The translations under genes and the position numbers were made by a program. Of a stretch of DNA of 64,000 bases, positions 8,053-16,826 are shown in pieces (positions within the stretch are counted from its first letter, which is position 1; every line of letters starts with the position of its first letter). This stretch comes from DAITBA01 sp036824005 (GTDB lineage Bacteria; Pseudomonadota; Gammaproteobacteria; Burkholderiales; Rhodocyclaceae): positions 1 to 64,000 of the forward strand of contig DAITBA010000018.1 of assembly GCA_036824005.1 (NCBI GenBank). The letters are read 5' to 3'. The notes under the pieces are model-generated. The model did no database searches, was not told the origin of the DNA, and saw nothing but the letters and a program-made list of their open reading frames with translations.

Positions 8053-8406
8053 ATGGACAAGAAGCAGGCGCGTCTGCGCCGGGCACGTAAAGCCCGTGCC
8101 AAAATTGGTGAACTCAAGTCGGTGCGCCTAGCGGTGCATCGTTCCAACTGTCACATCTACGCCCAGATCATCTCCAGTTGCGGCACCAAGACGCTGGCCG
8201 CCGCATCGACGGCGGAGCCCGAGGTGCGCAAGCAGGTGCCGAATGGCGGCAACGCCAAGGCGGCGGCGCTCGTGGGCAAGCTGATCGCGGAACGTGCCAA
8301 GGCAAGCGGCGTCGAGGCGGTCGCCTTCGATCGCTCGGGATTTCAGTATCACGGTCGCGTCAAGGCGCTGGCCGAGGCGGCGCGTGAGGGCGGACTCAAG
8401 TTCTAG
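8053..8406 (+). CDS. rplR: 50S ribosomal protein L18
   Basis: 117 residues starting MDKKQARLRRARKARAKI. L18 delivers 5S rRNA to the 50S subunit together with L5. The conserved C-terminal FDRSGFQYHGRVKALAEAAR is intact. Located 11 bp after rplF. Confidence 0.97.
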   Translation: MDKKQARLRRARKARAKIGELKSVRLAVHRSNCHIYAQIISSCGTKTLAAASTAEPEVRKQVPNGGNAKAAALVGKLIAERAKASGVEAVAFDRSGFQYHGRVKALAEAAREGGLKF

Positions 8407-8417
8407 TCGAGGATAGC

Positions 8418-8942
8418 ATGGCAAAACCGCAATCGAGAAAACCGCAGGCGGCCGAGGAACGCGACGATTCCCTGCGCGAGAAAATGGTGTCGATCAACCG
8501 CGTCACCAAGGTGGTGAAGGGGGGGCGTATCCTCGGCTTCGCAGCACTGACCGTGGTCGGCGACGGTGACGGCGGCATCGGAATGGGAAAGGGCAAGGCG
8601 CGCGAAGTGCCGGTTGCCGTGCAAAAGGCAATGGAAGAGGCACGGCGCAAGATGGTCAAGATCAGTCTCAAGGACGGGACATTGCATCATCCGGTCATCG
8701 GCCGCCATGGTGCGTCCACCGTGCTCATGCAGCCGGCATCAGCCGGGACAGGCATCATCGCCGGCGGGCCGATGCGTGCAGTATTCGAAGTCATGGGCAT
8801 GACCGACGTGCTGGCGAAGTGCCTCGGGTCGACCAACCCGTACAACATCGTGCGCGCGACACTCAACGGTTTGCAGGCGATGAACACGCCAGCCGAGATC
8901 GCAGCTAAGCGCGGTAAGAGCGTCGCAGATATCCTGGGGTAG
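8418..8942 (+). CDS. rpsE: 30S ribosomal protein S5
   Basis: 174 residues. The N-terminal double-stranded-RNA-binding-like domain contains SINRVTKVVKGGRILGFAAL (about 25-44), and the C-terminal domain has the glycine-rich GTGIIAGGPMRAVFE region. S5 affects decoding fidelity with S4, and lies at the mRNA entry site with S3. Confidence 0.97.
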   Translation: MAKPQSRKPQAAEERDDSLREKMVSINRVTKVVKGGRILGFAALTVVGDGDGGIGMGKGKAREVPVAVQKAMEEARRKMVKISLKDGTLHHPVIGRHGASTVLMQPASAGTGIIAGGPMRAVFEVMGMTDVLAKCLGSTNPYNIVRATLNGLQAMNTPAEIAAKRGKSVADILG

Positions 8943-8946
8943 CGCC

Positions 8947-9129
8947 ATGGCTGAGAAGAAACTCAAAGTGACCCTGGTCAAGAGTCTGATCGGCACCAAG
9001 CAGCCGCATCGTGCGACGGTGCGCGGTTTGGGGTTGCGCCGGCTGAACCAAAGGGTCGAGTTGCAGGACACGCCTGCGATTCGCGGCATGATCAACAAGG
9101 TCGCCTATCTGGTGAAGTGCGAGGACTAA
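8947..9129 (+). CDS. rpmD: 50S ribosomal protein L30
   Basis: 60 residues starting MAEKKLKVTLVKSLIGTKQPH; small single-domain protein of normal bacterial length. The TAA abuts the rplO ATG, so the two are likely translationally coupled. Confidence 0.96.
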   Translation: MAEKKLKVTLVKSLIGTKQPHRATVRGLGLRRLNQRVELQDTPAIRGMINKVAYLVKCED

Positions 9130-9573
9130 ATGCGACTGAACGACATCAAGCCCGCCGCCGGGGCCAAGCATGCGAAGCGGCGTGTCGGACGCGGCATCGG
9201 CAGCGGTCTGGGCAAGACGGCCGGTCGCGGCCACAAGGGACAGAAGTCCCGCACGGGCGGTTTCCACAAGGTCGGTTTCGAGGGCGGCCAGATGCCGCTG
9301 CAGCGACGGCTACCGAAGCGCGGCTTCACGTCGCTGACGCGCGAGGGAAACGTTGAAGTGCGGCTGTCCGATCTGGAAAGACTGCCGGTAGCGGACGTGG
9401 ACCTGTTGGTGCTCAAGCAGGCGGGTGTTGTGCCCTCGCGGGCCCTGTCGGCGAAAGTGATCCTGTCCGGCAAGCTGACGAAGAAGATCACCCTGCGCGG
9501 CGTCGGCGCGACCAAGGGTGCCAGGGCCGCGATCGAGGCACTCGGCGGCACCGTCGCGACGGAACAAATCTGA
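9130..9573 (+). CDS. rplO: 50S ribosomal protein L15
   Basis: 147 residues starting MRLNDIKPAAGAKHAKRRVG, with the glycine/arginine-rich N-terminal extension (GRGIGSGLGKTAGRGHKGQK, about 22-41) that penetrates 23S rRNA. L15 is a late assembly protein. It starts at the rpmD stop and precedes secY by 12 bp. Confidence 0.97.
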   Translation: MRLNDIKPAAGAKHAKRRVGRGIGSGLGKTAGRGHKGQKSRTGGFHKVGFEGGQMPLQRRLPKRGFTSLTREGNVEVRLSDLERLPVADVDLLVLKQAGVVPSRALSAKVILSGKLTKKITLRGVGATKGARAAIEALGGTVATEQI

Positions 9574-9585
9574 GGGTAGGGCAAG

Positions 9586-10911
9586 TTGGCGACTCCTGCT
9601 GCAACGCTGGGCAAGACCGGAAAATTCGGGGATCTGAAGCGCCGGCTGCTGTTTCTGCTAGGTGCGCTGATCGTCTATCGCATTGGCGCCCACATCCCCG
9701 TGCCGGGCATCGATCCGGTGCGGCTGTCTGAGCTTTTCCAAGGTCAACAGGGCGGTATCCTGGGTGTGTTCAACTTGTTCTCGGGCGGTGCGCTGTCGCG
9801 CTTCACGATATTCGCCTTGGGTATCATGCCCTACATCTCCTCGTCGATCATAATGCAGCTGCTGACAGTGGCGATCCCGTCGCTCGAGGCGCTGAAGAAG
9901 GAGGGCGAGGCGGGCCGACGCAAGATCACGCAGTACACCCGCTATGGAACCGTGGGCTTGGCACTCTTTCAGGGGCTTGGCATCGCCGTGGCGCTGGAGT
10001 CGCAGCCGGGGCTGGTGCTCGATCCCGGCATCATGTTTCGGTTTGTCACCGTGTCCACCCTCCTCACCGGCACGATGTTTCTGATGTGGCTGGGCGAGCA
10101 GATCACCGAGCGGGGCCTGGGCAACGGCATCTCGATCATCATTTTTGCCGGCATTGCTGCGGGCCTGCCCAATGCCATCGGCGGCCTGTTAGAACTGGTA
10201 CGCACCGGCGCGATGCATCCGCTTACAGCGATCTTCATCGTCGCGCTCGTAATCGTAGTCACCGGCGTGGTCGTGTTCGTCGAGCGCGGCCAGCGCAAGA
10301 TTCTGGTCAATTACGCCAAACGCCAGATCGGCAACAAGATCTACGGCGGACAGAGCTCGCACCTGCCGCTCAAGCTGAACATGTCGGGCGTCATACCGCC
10401 GATCTTCGCCTCCTCGATCATCTTGTTCCCGGCCACTGTCGCCGGATGGTTCGGTGCCACCGAGGGAATGAACTGGCTCAAGGACATCGCCGCGACGCTG
10501 TCCCCCGGCCAGCCGATCTACGTTCTGCTTTATGCCGCGGCGATCGTCTTCTTCTGCTTTTTCTACACCGCGCTGGTGTTCAATTCCAAGGAGACGGCGG
10601 ACAACCTGAAGAAGAGTGGCGCGTTCGTGCCCGGTATCCGGCCCGGGGAGCAGACGGCGCGCTACATCGACAAGATCCTCATGCGGCTGACCCTCGTCGG
10701 CGCGGTGTATGTGACGCTCGTGTGCCTGCTGCCGGAGTTCCTGATTCTGAAGTGGAATGTGCCGTTCTACTTCGGCGGCACCTCGCTGCTCATCATCGTA
10801 GTCGTGACGATGGACTTCATGGCGCAGGTGCAGGCGTACATCATGTCGCACCAGTACGAGAGCCTGCTCAAGAAGGCGAACTTCAAGGGCGCTGGCTTCC
10901 CGTCCCGCTAG
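9586..10911 (+). CDS. secY: protein translocase subunit SecY
   Basis: 441 residues, the channel subunit of the SecYEG translocon in the inner membrane. About ten hydrophobic segments can be counted; the plug region IPVPGIDPVRL is near residues 37-47 and the GQGTEDR-like C5 loop is replaced by the usual proteobacterial GVRPGEQTA-type sequence (here GIRPGEQTARYIDK). The start is TTG at 9586, preceded by GAGGGTAGGG (9572-9581). No ATG occurs before the third membrane segment, so TTG is required. Position within spc is standard. Confidence 0.96.
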   Translation: MATPAATLGKTGKFGDLKRRLLFLLGALIVYRIGAHIPVPGIDPVRLSELFQGQQGGILGVFNLFSGGALSRFTIFALGIMPYISSSIIMQLLTVAIPSLEALKKEGEAGRRKITQYTRYGTVGLALFQGLGIAVALESQPGLVLDPGIMFRFVTVSTLLTGTMFLMWLGEQITERGLGNGISIIIFAGIAAGLPNAIGGLLELVRTGAMHPLTAIFIVALVIVVTGVVVFVERGQRKILVNYAKRQIGNKIYGGQSSHLPLKLNMSGVIPPIFASSIILFPATVAGWFGATEGMNWLKDIAATLSPGQPIYVLLYAAAIVFFCFFYTALVFNSKETADNLKKSGAFVPGIRPGEQTARYIDKILMRLTLVGAVYVTLVCLLPEFLILKWNVPFYFGGTSLLIIVVVTMDFMAQVQAYIMSHQYESLLKKANFKGAGFPSR

Positions 10912-10931
10912 GAGGCAGCGACGAAGGACTT

Positions 10932-11150
10932 ATGGCGAAGGAAGACGTAATTGAAATGCAGGGCGAGGTGATGGAAACCCTGCCCAATGCAACCTTCCGG
11001 GTCAAGCTTGAGAACGGACATATCGTCCTCGGGCACATTTCGGGAAAGATGCGCATGCACTACATTCGCATACTGCCCGGGGACAAGGTGACCGTGCAAC
11101 TCACGCCCTACGACCTGACCAAGGGGCGCATCGTCTTCCGTAGCAAGTAA
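10932..11150 (+). CDS. infA: translation initiation factor IF-1
   Basis: 72 residues starting MAKEDVIEMQGEVMETLPNA, an S1-type OB fold that occupies the 30S A site during initiation. Its position between secY and rpmJ is the arrangement usual in Betaproteobacteria; in E. coli infA is elsewhere. The open frame continues upstream inside secY, but the ATG at 10932 gives the exact family N-terminus. Confidence 0.97.
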   Translation: MAKEDVIEMQGEVMETLPNATFRVKLENGHIVLGHISGKMRMHYIRILPGDKVTVQLTPYDLTKGRIVFRSK

Positions 11151-11180
11151 GGCAGCAAGACCCTCTCTCGGGAGAACTCT

Positions 11181-11294
11181 ATGAAAGTGCTCGCTTCAGT
11201 AAAGAAGATCTGCCGCAAATGCAAGATCATCCGCCGCAAGGGCGTTGTGCGTGTGATCTGTGCCGACCCGCGCCACAAGCAGCGCCAAGGTTGA
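11181..11294 (+). CDS. rpmJ: 50S ribosomal protein L36, zinc-binding form
   Basis: 37 residues: MKVLASVKKICRKCKIIRRK followed by a short tail. The zinc ligands C11, C14, C27 and H32 are all present, so this is the C+ (zinc-dependent) form. GGGAGAACTCT precedes the ATG. The stop codon region overlaps the -35 box of the alpha operon promoter. Confidence 0.95.
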   Translation: MKVLASVKKICRKCKIIRRKGVVRVICADPRHKQRQG

Positions 11295-11319
11295 TGCGTA
11301 CCAATCGATGCCGTATAAT
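11291..11319 (+). promoter_or_regulatory. alpha operon promoter
   Basis: TTGATG (11291-11296), exactly 17 bp of spacer and a perfect TATAAT (11314-11319). The predicted start near 11326 gives a leader of about 20 nt before rpsM. The -35 box overlaps the rpmJ stop codon. The match to the sigma70 consensus (10 of 12) and the spacing make this the clearest promoter in the window; activity is inferred. Confidence 0.75.
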
Positions 11320-11346
11320 TTACTGTTTCGCTTTTGGGGTATCTGA

Positions 11347-11712
11347 ATGGCCCGGATTGCTGGGGTAAACATTCCCAATCATCAACACGCCGAAGTCGCC
11401 CTTACGGCGATTTTTGGCATTGGTCGGCCGCGTGCGCAGAAGATTTGCGACGCCGCTGGCGTCAAGCGTTCGGCGAAGATCAAGGATCTGTCGGACGCCG
11501 ACATGGAGCGCCTGCGTCAGGAAGTAGGCCGCTTTACCATCGAAGGCGACCTGCGGCGTGAGGTCACGATGAGCATCAAGCGCCTCATGGACCTCGGCTG
11601 CTACCGCGGTGTGCGCCACCGCAAGGGGCTGCCCGTCCGCGGCCAGCGAACCCGCACCAATGCGCGCACGCGCAAGGGTCCGCGCAAGGCGATCGCTGCT
11701 GCAAAGAAATAA
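11347..11712 (+). CDS. rpsM: 30S ribosomal protein S13
   Basis: 121 residues starting MARIAGVNIPNHQHAEVALT, ending in the basic C-terminal tail (RTNARTRKGPRKAIAAAKK) that reaches the P-site tRNA. First gene of the alpha operon; leader about 20 nt. Confidence 0.98.
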   Translation: MARIAGVNIPNHQHAEVALTAIFGIGRPRAQKICDAAGVKRSAKIKDLSDADMERLRQEVGRFTIEGDLRREVTMSIKRLMDLGCYRGVRHRKGLPVRGQRTRTNARTRKGPRKAIAAAKK

Positions 11713-11730
11713 CCGGGTACTGCTGACATC

Positions 11731-12120
11731 ATGGTCAAAGCCGCTGCGAAGGTTCGCAAGAAGGTCAAGAAGAATGTCGCCGAGGGCATCGCCCACGTGC
11801 ACGCGTCATTCAACAATACCATCATCACGATTACCGACCGTCAAGGCAATGCCCTGTCATGGGCGACCGCCGGCGGGGCCGGGTTCAAGGGCTCGCGCAA
11901 GAGCACGCCATTCGCCGCGCAGGTCGCTGCGGAAGCTGCGGGCAAGGCGGCGCAGGAGTGCGGCGTCAAGAACCTGGAGGTACGCATCAAGGGTCCAGGT
12001 CCGGGTCGCGAGTCGGCGGTGCGCGCGCTCAATGCACTGGGCATGAAGATCACCAGCATCACGGATATCACCCCAATCCCGCACAACGGCTGCCGCCCGC
12101 CGAAACGGCGTCGCATCTGA
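11731..12120 (+). CDS. rpsK: 30S ribosomal protein S11
   Basis: 129 residues. The conserved HASFNNTIITITDRQGN and the C-terminal ITDITPIPHNGCRPPKRRRI are intact. S11 lies on the 30S platform near the mRNA exit. The gap to rpsM is 18 bp. Confidence 0.98.
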   Translation: MVKAAAKVRKKVKKNVAEGIAHVHASFNNTIITITDRQGNALSWATAGGAGFKGSRKSTPFAAQVAAEAAGKAAQECGVKNLEVRIKGPGPGRESAVRALNALGMKITSITDITPIPHNGCRPPKRRRI

Positions 12121-12135
12121 CAAGGAGTTGTAGAA

Positions 12136-12765
12136 GTGGCTCGCAACCTCGACGCTAAATGCCGTCAATGCCGCCGCGAGGGGGAAAAGCTCTTCCTCAA
12201 GGGGGAAAAGTGCTACACGGACAAGTGCTCCATTGAGCGGCGCTCCTACGCCCCCGGCCAACACGGACAAAAATCCGGACAGCGCCTGTCCGGCTACGGC
12301 GTGCAATTGCGCGAAAAGCAGAAAATGCGCCGCACCTACGGCGTGCTCGAGAACCAATTCCGTCGTATCTACGCGGAAGCCGAGCGGCGCAAGGGTCAAA
12401 CGGGCGAGAATCTGCTCCAGCTTCTGGAAGGGCGTCTGGACAATGTCGCTTATCGCATGGGCTTCGGCGCGTCCCGCGCCGAGGCGCGCCAAGTGGTTCG
12501 TCACGGCGCGGTTCTGGTCAATGGCAGGCGGGTAAGCATACCGTCCTACCAGCTGCGCGTCGGCGACGTTGTACAGCTGACGGACCTTGCGCGCGGCCAC
12601 CTGCGCGTCAAGGCTGCGCTCGAAGCGGCCGAGTCGAGAGGTTTCCCGGAATGGCTCGAAGTGGACGCGAAGGCAGGCAAGGGGACCTTCAAGGCGTTCC
12701 CGCAGCGCACTGACCTGCCGTCCACGATCAACGAGAGTCTGGTCGTCGAATTGTACTCGCGCTAA
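12136..12765 (+). CDS. rpsD: 30S ribosomal protein S4, zinc-binding form
   Basis: 209 residues with a GTG start at 12136 preceded by AAGGAG (12122-12127). An N-terminal zinc cluster is indicated by C9, C12, C26 and C31, followed by the S4 RNA-binding domain (about 95-160, RLDNVAYRMGFGASRAEARQ). S4 initiates 30S assembly; in E. coli it represses the alpha operon translationally. This cysteine form contrasts with the zinc-free S14 in the same block. Confidence 0.97.
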   Translation: MARNLDAKCRQCRREGEKLFLKGEKCYTDKCSIERRSYAPGQHGQKSGQRLSGYGVQLREKQKMRRTYGVLENQFRRIYAEAERRKGQTGENLLQLLEGRLDNVAYRMGFGASRAEARQVVRHGAVLVNGRRVSIPSYQLRVGDVVQLTDLARGHLRVKAALEAAESRGFPEWLEVDAKAGKGTFKAFPQRTDLPSTINESLVVELYSR

Positions 12766-12807
12766 TCGCGCATTCCGCCGTCAGAGCAAGACACCTGAGG
12801 ACTGCCG

Positions 12808-13785
12808 ATGCAAAGTCATGCACTTCTAAAACCCCGGAGTATTGACGTCCAGAATCTGTCGCCGGTCCACGCCCGTGTCGTCATGGAACCGTTCGAGCGC
12901 GGCTACGGGCATACGCTGGGCAACGCCCTACGGCGCATCCTTCTGTCATCGATGGAAGGCTATGCACCCACCGAGGTGACGATCGATGGTGTGCTGCATG
13001 AATACTCAACGCTCGATGGCGTGCGCGAGGACGTGGTCGACCTGCTGCTCAACCTCAAAGGCGTCGTGCTGAAGCTACACAGCCGCAGCGAAGCGAGCCT
13101 GCGCCTGAGCAAGTCTGGCGAGGGTGTCGTCACCGCCGGCGATATCGAAACCACCCATGACGTCGAGATCATCAATCCCGATCATGTCATTGCCCACCTC
13201 GCGCCCGGCGGCAAACTCGACATGCAGATCAAGGTCGAGAAGGGCCGCGGCTATGTGCCGGGAAACGTGCGGCCGACGAGCGGTGAGACCAAGGCGATCG
13301 GGCGCATCGTGCTCGACGCCTCATTCAGTCCGGTGCGTCGCGTGAGCTACACGGTCGAGAGCGCGCGCGTCGAGCAGCGTACCGACCTGGACAAGCTGGT
13401 CATGGACATCGAAACCAACGGTGCGGTGGATCCGGAGGAAGCAGTCCGCTACGCGGCGAGCGTGCTGATGGACCAGTTGTCCGTCTTCGCCAATCTGGAA
13501 GGCACAGGCCCCACGGTCGAACCGCAAAAGCCCAGCCAGGTGGATCCCATCCTCCTGCGCCCAGTCGATGATCTGGAACTGACGGTCCGCTCCGCCAACT
13601 GCCTGAAGGCGGAAAACATTTACTACATTGGCGACCTGATCCAGCGCACGGAAACCGAACTGCTCAAGACGCCCAATCTGGGCCGCAAGTCTCTCAATGA
13701 GATCAAGGAAGTACTCGCGTCCCGCGGCTTGACCCTGGGAATGAAACTGGAAAACTGGCCCCCCGCCGGCCTGGAGAAGCTGTAA
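12808..13785 (+). CDS. rpoA: DNA-directed RNA polymerase subunit alpha
   Basis: 325 residues. The N-terminal domain (about 1-235) holds the dimerisation motif GYGHTLGNALRRILLSSM. A linker leads to the C-terminal domain (about 250-325) with SANCLKAENIYYIGDL and LGRKSLNEIKEVL, which contacts UP elements and activators. Position between rpsD and rplQ is universal in proteobacteria. Confidence 0.98.
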   Translation: MQSHALLKPRSIDVQNLSPVHARVVMEPFERGYGHTLGNALRRILLSSMEGYAPTEVTIDGVLHEYSTLDGVREDVVDLLLNLKGVVLKLHSRSEASLRLSKSGEGVVTAGDIETTHDVEIINPDHVIAHLAPGGKLDMQIKVEKGRGYVPGNVRPTSGETKAIGRIVLDASFSPVRRVSYTVESARVEQRTDLDKLVMDIETNGAVDPEEAVRYAASVLMDQLSVFANLEGTGPTVEPQKPSQVDPILLRPVDDLELTVRSANCLKAENIYYIGDLIQRTETELLKTPNLGRKSLNEIKEVLASRGLTLGMKLENWPPAGLEKL

Positions 13786-13855
13786 TCCGCGCTCCCCGAC
13801 CGTGACCGGAGCGGTCGCGGCCTTTGTGGAGAGACGAACACCGAGGTAGAACAAC

Positions 13856-14251
13856 ATGCGCCACCGTCTGGGCTTACGCAAACTGAATCGCACCAGCAGC
13901 CATCGCTTGGCGATGCTGCGCAATATGACCAACTCGCTGCTGCGCCACGAAGTCATCAAGACGACGCTGCCCAAAGCGAAGGAACTGCGCCGTGTCGTCG
14001 AACCGATGATCACACTGGGCAAAAAGCCGAGCCTGGCCAATCGGCGGCTGGCCTTCGATCGCCTGCGCGACCGGGAGATGGTGGTGAAACTGTTCGACGT
14101 GCTCGGGCCTCGCTACGGCAGTCGCAACGGCGGTTACCTGCGCATCCTGAAGTACGGATTCAGGCAGGGCGACAATGCGCCCATGGCATTGGTGGAACTG
14201 CTGGACCGGCCCGAGCCGGTCGAGGCGACCGGCAGCGCCGCAGCACAGTAA
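13856..14251 (+). CDS. rplQ: 50S ribosomal protein L17
   Basis: 131 residues starting MRHRLGLRKLNRTSSHRLAM. L17 lies near the exit tunnel. It is the last gene of the alpha operon; a terminator follows 27 bp after the stop. Confidence 0.98.
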   Translation: MRHRLGLRKLNRTSSHRLAMLRNMTNSLLRHEVIKTTLPKAKELRRVVEPMITLGKKPSLANRRLAFDRLRDREMVVKLFDVLGPRYGSRNGGYLRILKYGFRQGDNAPMALVELLDRPEPVEATGSAAAQ

Positions 14252-14277
14252 GCGACCACTGCCCAGCACACGACGAG

Positions 14278-14301
14278 AAGCCGGAGTGGCCCCGGCTTTT
14301 T
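14278..14301 (+). terminator. rho-independent terminator of the ribosomal block
   Basis: AAGCCGG (14278-14284), loop AGTGGCC, CCGGCTT (14292-14298) running into TTTTT (14297-14301). Perfect 7-bp GC-rich stem plus T-tract, 27 bp after rplQ. This is the clearest intrinsic terminator in the window. Confidence 0.85.
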
Positions 14302-14437
14302 CGTTCAACCGGACCAGGTGCAGCGTGTGCCGTGGGTGTTGCCGCGGCACCCAGTGCCCGGTATGCTTCCGGTGATCATGCTCCCGGAATTGCCGGGCTA
14401 GACGCCGTCCGAACCGACTGCCCGCACCTGTACCGCC

Positions 14438-15436
14438 ATGCGACTTTCCGCTTTCCAGCCTTCACGCTTGGCGCAGCTTCCTACACCGCTCGACCCGGCG
14501 CCGCGCCTGCAAAGCCACCTAGGCGGGCCACGCTTATTTGTGAAGCGCGACGACCTCACCGGCCTGGGACTCGGCGGCAACAAAGCGCGCAAGCTCGAAT
14601 TCCTGCTGGGCGAGGCGCAGGCGCAAGGCGCCGACACGATCCTCACGGTGGGCGCCCTGCAGTCCAACCATGCACGGCAAACGGCCGCTGCCTGCGCCAA
14701 GCTGGGTCTGAAGTGCGAATTGATTTTGCGCCGCGGTCATCACGCCAGCGAGAGCTACCTCGGCAACGGCAACGTGCTGCTCGATCGCCTGTTTGGTGCG
14801 CGCTTAACCATCATCGAATCCGGCGCTAGCCGTGAGGAAACCATGCAAGAGCGCGCCGGCGAGTTGCGCGATGCTGGCGCACGGCCCTATCTCATTCCGG
14901 TGGGGGGCAGTTGCATTACCGGCAATCTCGGATACGTCGCATGCGCTGAGGAAATGTTGCGCCAGGCCGGCGAGGCCGGACTCACGCTCGATGCCGTTGT
15001 CCTCGCCACGGGCAGCGGCGGCACTCACGCCGGGCTGGTCGCCGGCTTTCTTGCGCTGAAGGCCCCGACCCGCGTCATCGGCATCGCCGTGGAGGGAACA
15101 CGGGCAGATCAGGAGTCAGCGGTCTACGATCTCGCGGCGGATACTGCATTGCATCTGGGGATCACGCGGCCCTTACCGCGGGATGCCGTGGCGGTGCTGG
15201 ACGAGTTCGTCGGCCAAGGTTACGCCAAGCCGACCATGGCGATGCGTGCGGCCCTCGGCATCGCCGCCCGTCTTGAAGGAATCGTGCTGGATCCGGTCTA
15301 TACCGGCAAAGCAATGTCGGGGCTGATTGGCCTGGTGCAGCGGCGCTATTTCCGGCCCGATGAGAACGTCGTCTTTCTGCACACCGGCGGCGTGCCGGGT
15401 TTGTTCGCCTATCCGGAAACGGTCGCAACGATTTGA
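14438..15436 (+). CDS. D-cysteine desulfhydrase / ACC deaminase family PLP enzyme
   Basis: 332 residues of the fold-type II PLP family that includes D-cysteine desulfhydrase (DcyD) and 1-aminocyclopropane-1-carboxylate deaminase. GGNKARKLE holds the probable PLP lysine (K49), and LQSNHARQTAAA provides the substrate-binding loop. The phosphate-binding glycine loop TGSGGTHAG is at about residues 190-198. The neighbouring sulfate-assimilation operon favours a D-cysteine desulfhydrase role (D-cysteine to pyruvate, H2S and NH3), but ACC deaminase cannot be excluded by reading. It converges on cysN with 34 bp between them. Confidence 0.85.
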   Translation: MRLSAFQPSRLAQLPTPLDPAPRLQSHLGGPRLFVKRDDLTGLGLGGNKARKLEFLLGEAQAQGADTILTVGALQSNHARQTAAACAKLGLKCELILRRGHHASESYLGNGNVLLDRLFGARLTIIESGASREETMQERAGELRDAGARPYLIPVGGSCITGNLGYVACAEEMLRQAGEAGLTLDAVVLATGSGGTHAGLVAGFLALKAPTRVIGIAVEGTRADQESAVYDLAADTALHLGITRPLPRDAVAVLDEFVGQGYAKPTMAMRAALGIAARLEGIVLDPVYTGKAMSGLIGLVQRRYFRPDENVVFLHTGGVPGLFAYPETVATI

Positions 15437-15470
15437 TGCCGTCCCGCTTGCCCGGCAGGGCGAAAATGAT

Positions 15471-16751
15471 CTACAGGATCATTCCGGCGCCGACCGTATT
15501 GTTCGTCGCCTCGTCGATGACGATGAAGGCGCCGGTGGCACGGTTCTCGGCGTAGGCGTCCACGAACAACGGCTGCGCGAACTTCAGCGACACCTTGCCA
15601 ATGTCGTTCATGGCGAGCTTGCCGGCAGCGGCGCGCGTCAGCTCGTTGATGTCCAGCCGGTAGCCGATACCGGCAAGAAGGGCCTTGGTCTCCCTAGTCG
15701 TTTGGCGCACGATGTACTTGCGGTTGAGGTCCAGCGGCACATCGCCGAGCCAGCACATCATGGTTTCGACCTGCTTCGTGACACGCGGCGCTTCGTCTGC
15801 TTTGACGATCATGTCGCCGCGCGAGATGTCGATTTCGTCCTCGAGGAGAATGGTGACCGACTGCTCGCTCACCGCGCACGTTAGCGATCGGCCGTGGAGC
15901 TGGATGTCGGCGACGCGGGTGGTCAGGCCGGAGGGCAGGATCTGCACCGCGTCACCGATGGCGATCTCCCCCGATTCGACGCGGCCCATGAACCCGCGGT
16001 AGTCGTGCAGCGCCGGATCGTCGGAGGCCTGCGGCCGGCAGACGTACTGCACCGGAAAGCGGAATTTCTCCTCGTGCTCGGTGTGCGCCGCCGGTGCTGT
16101 CTCGAGCACTTCCATCAGCGTCGGCCCCTCGTACCACGCCAGCCGATCCCCGCGCTCGACCACCATGTCGCCGTTCAGGGCCGAGATGGGGATGAAGCGC
16201 ACGTCCTCGATGCCGAGCTTGCCCGCGACCTCCAGGTAGTCAAACTTGATCCGCTCATAGACCTCCTCGGAGTAGTCCACCAGGTCCATCTTGTTGACGG
16301 CGATCAGCAGGTGCGGAATGCCCATGAGGTGCGCGATATAGGAGTGCCGCCGCGTTTGCGTCAACACACCCTTGCGTGCATCGACGAGGATGATGGCGAG
16401 GTTCGCCGTCGACGCCGCCGTAACCATGTTGCGCGTGTACTGTTCGTGGCCGGGGGCGTCGGCGATGATGTATTCACGCGTGCCGGTGGAAAAGTAGCGG
16501 TATGCCACGTCAATGGTAATGCCCTGCTCGCGTTCGGCCTGCAGCCCGTCCGTCAGCAGCGACAGGTCTACCGCCTCCAGGCCGCGCTTCTTCGACGTGC
16601 GCTCGATCGCCTGCAGCGCGTCCACCAGGATCGCCTTGCTGTCGTAGAGCAGGCGGCCGATGAGCGTGCTCTTGCCATCGTCCACGCTGCCACAGGTGAG
16701 CAGGCGCAGCAAACCGTTGTCTATTTCGGGCAGTTGTTCCATTGCCGACAT
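15471..16751 (-). CDS. cysN: sulfate adenylyltransferase subunit 1 (GTPase)
   Basis: 426 residues from the MSAMEQ start. An EF-Tu-like GTPase that powers ATP sulfurylase: G1 GSVDDGKST (21-29), G3 DAPGHEQYTRNM, G4 NKMD. It lacks any APS kinase (CysC) domain, consistent with direct APS reduction by the CysH encoded upstream. An in-frame ATG 21 codons earlier gives a non-conserved leader and was not used. It is last in the leftward tauE-cysI-DUF934-cysH-cysD-cysN operon. Confidence 0.95.
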   Translation of the reverse strand: MSAMEQLPEIDNGLLRLLTCGSVDDGKSTLIGRLLYDSKAILVDALQAIERTSKKRGLEAVDLSLLTDGLQAEREQGITIDVAYRYFSTGTREYIIADAPGHEQYTRNMVTAASTANLAIILVDARKGVLTQTRRHSYIAHLMGIPHLLIAVNKMDLVDYSEEVYERIKFDYLEVAGKLGIEDVRFIPISALNGDMVVERGDRLAWYEGPTLMEVLETAPAAHTEHEEKFRFPVQYVCRPQASDDPALHDYRGFMGRVESGEIAIGDAVQILPSGLTTRVADIQLHGRSLTCAVSEQSVTILLEDEIDISRGDMIVKADEAPRVTKQVETMMCWLGDVPLDLNRKYIVRQTTRETKALLAGIGYRLDINELTRAAAGKLAMNDIGKVSLKFAQPLFVDAYAENRATGAFIVIDEATNNTVGAGMIL

Positions 16752-16826
16752 GTTCGATACCCCAATCACGGCGTCACAGAGACGTGGTCCGCCCACCCTT
16801 CCGTGACGCTGCATCTCTGCGCTGAA

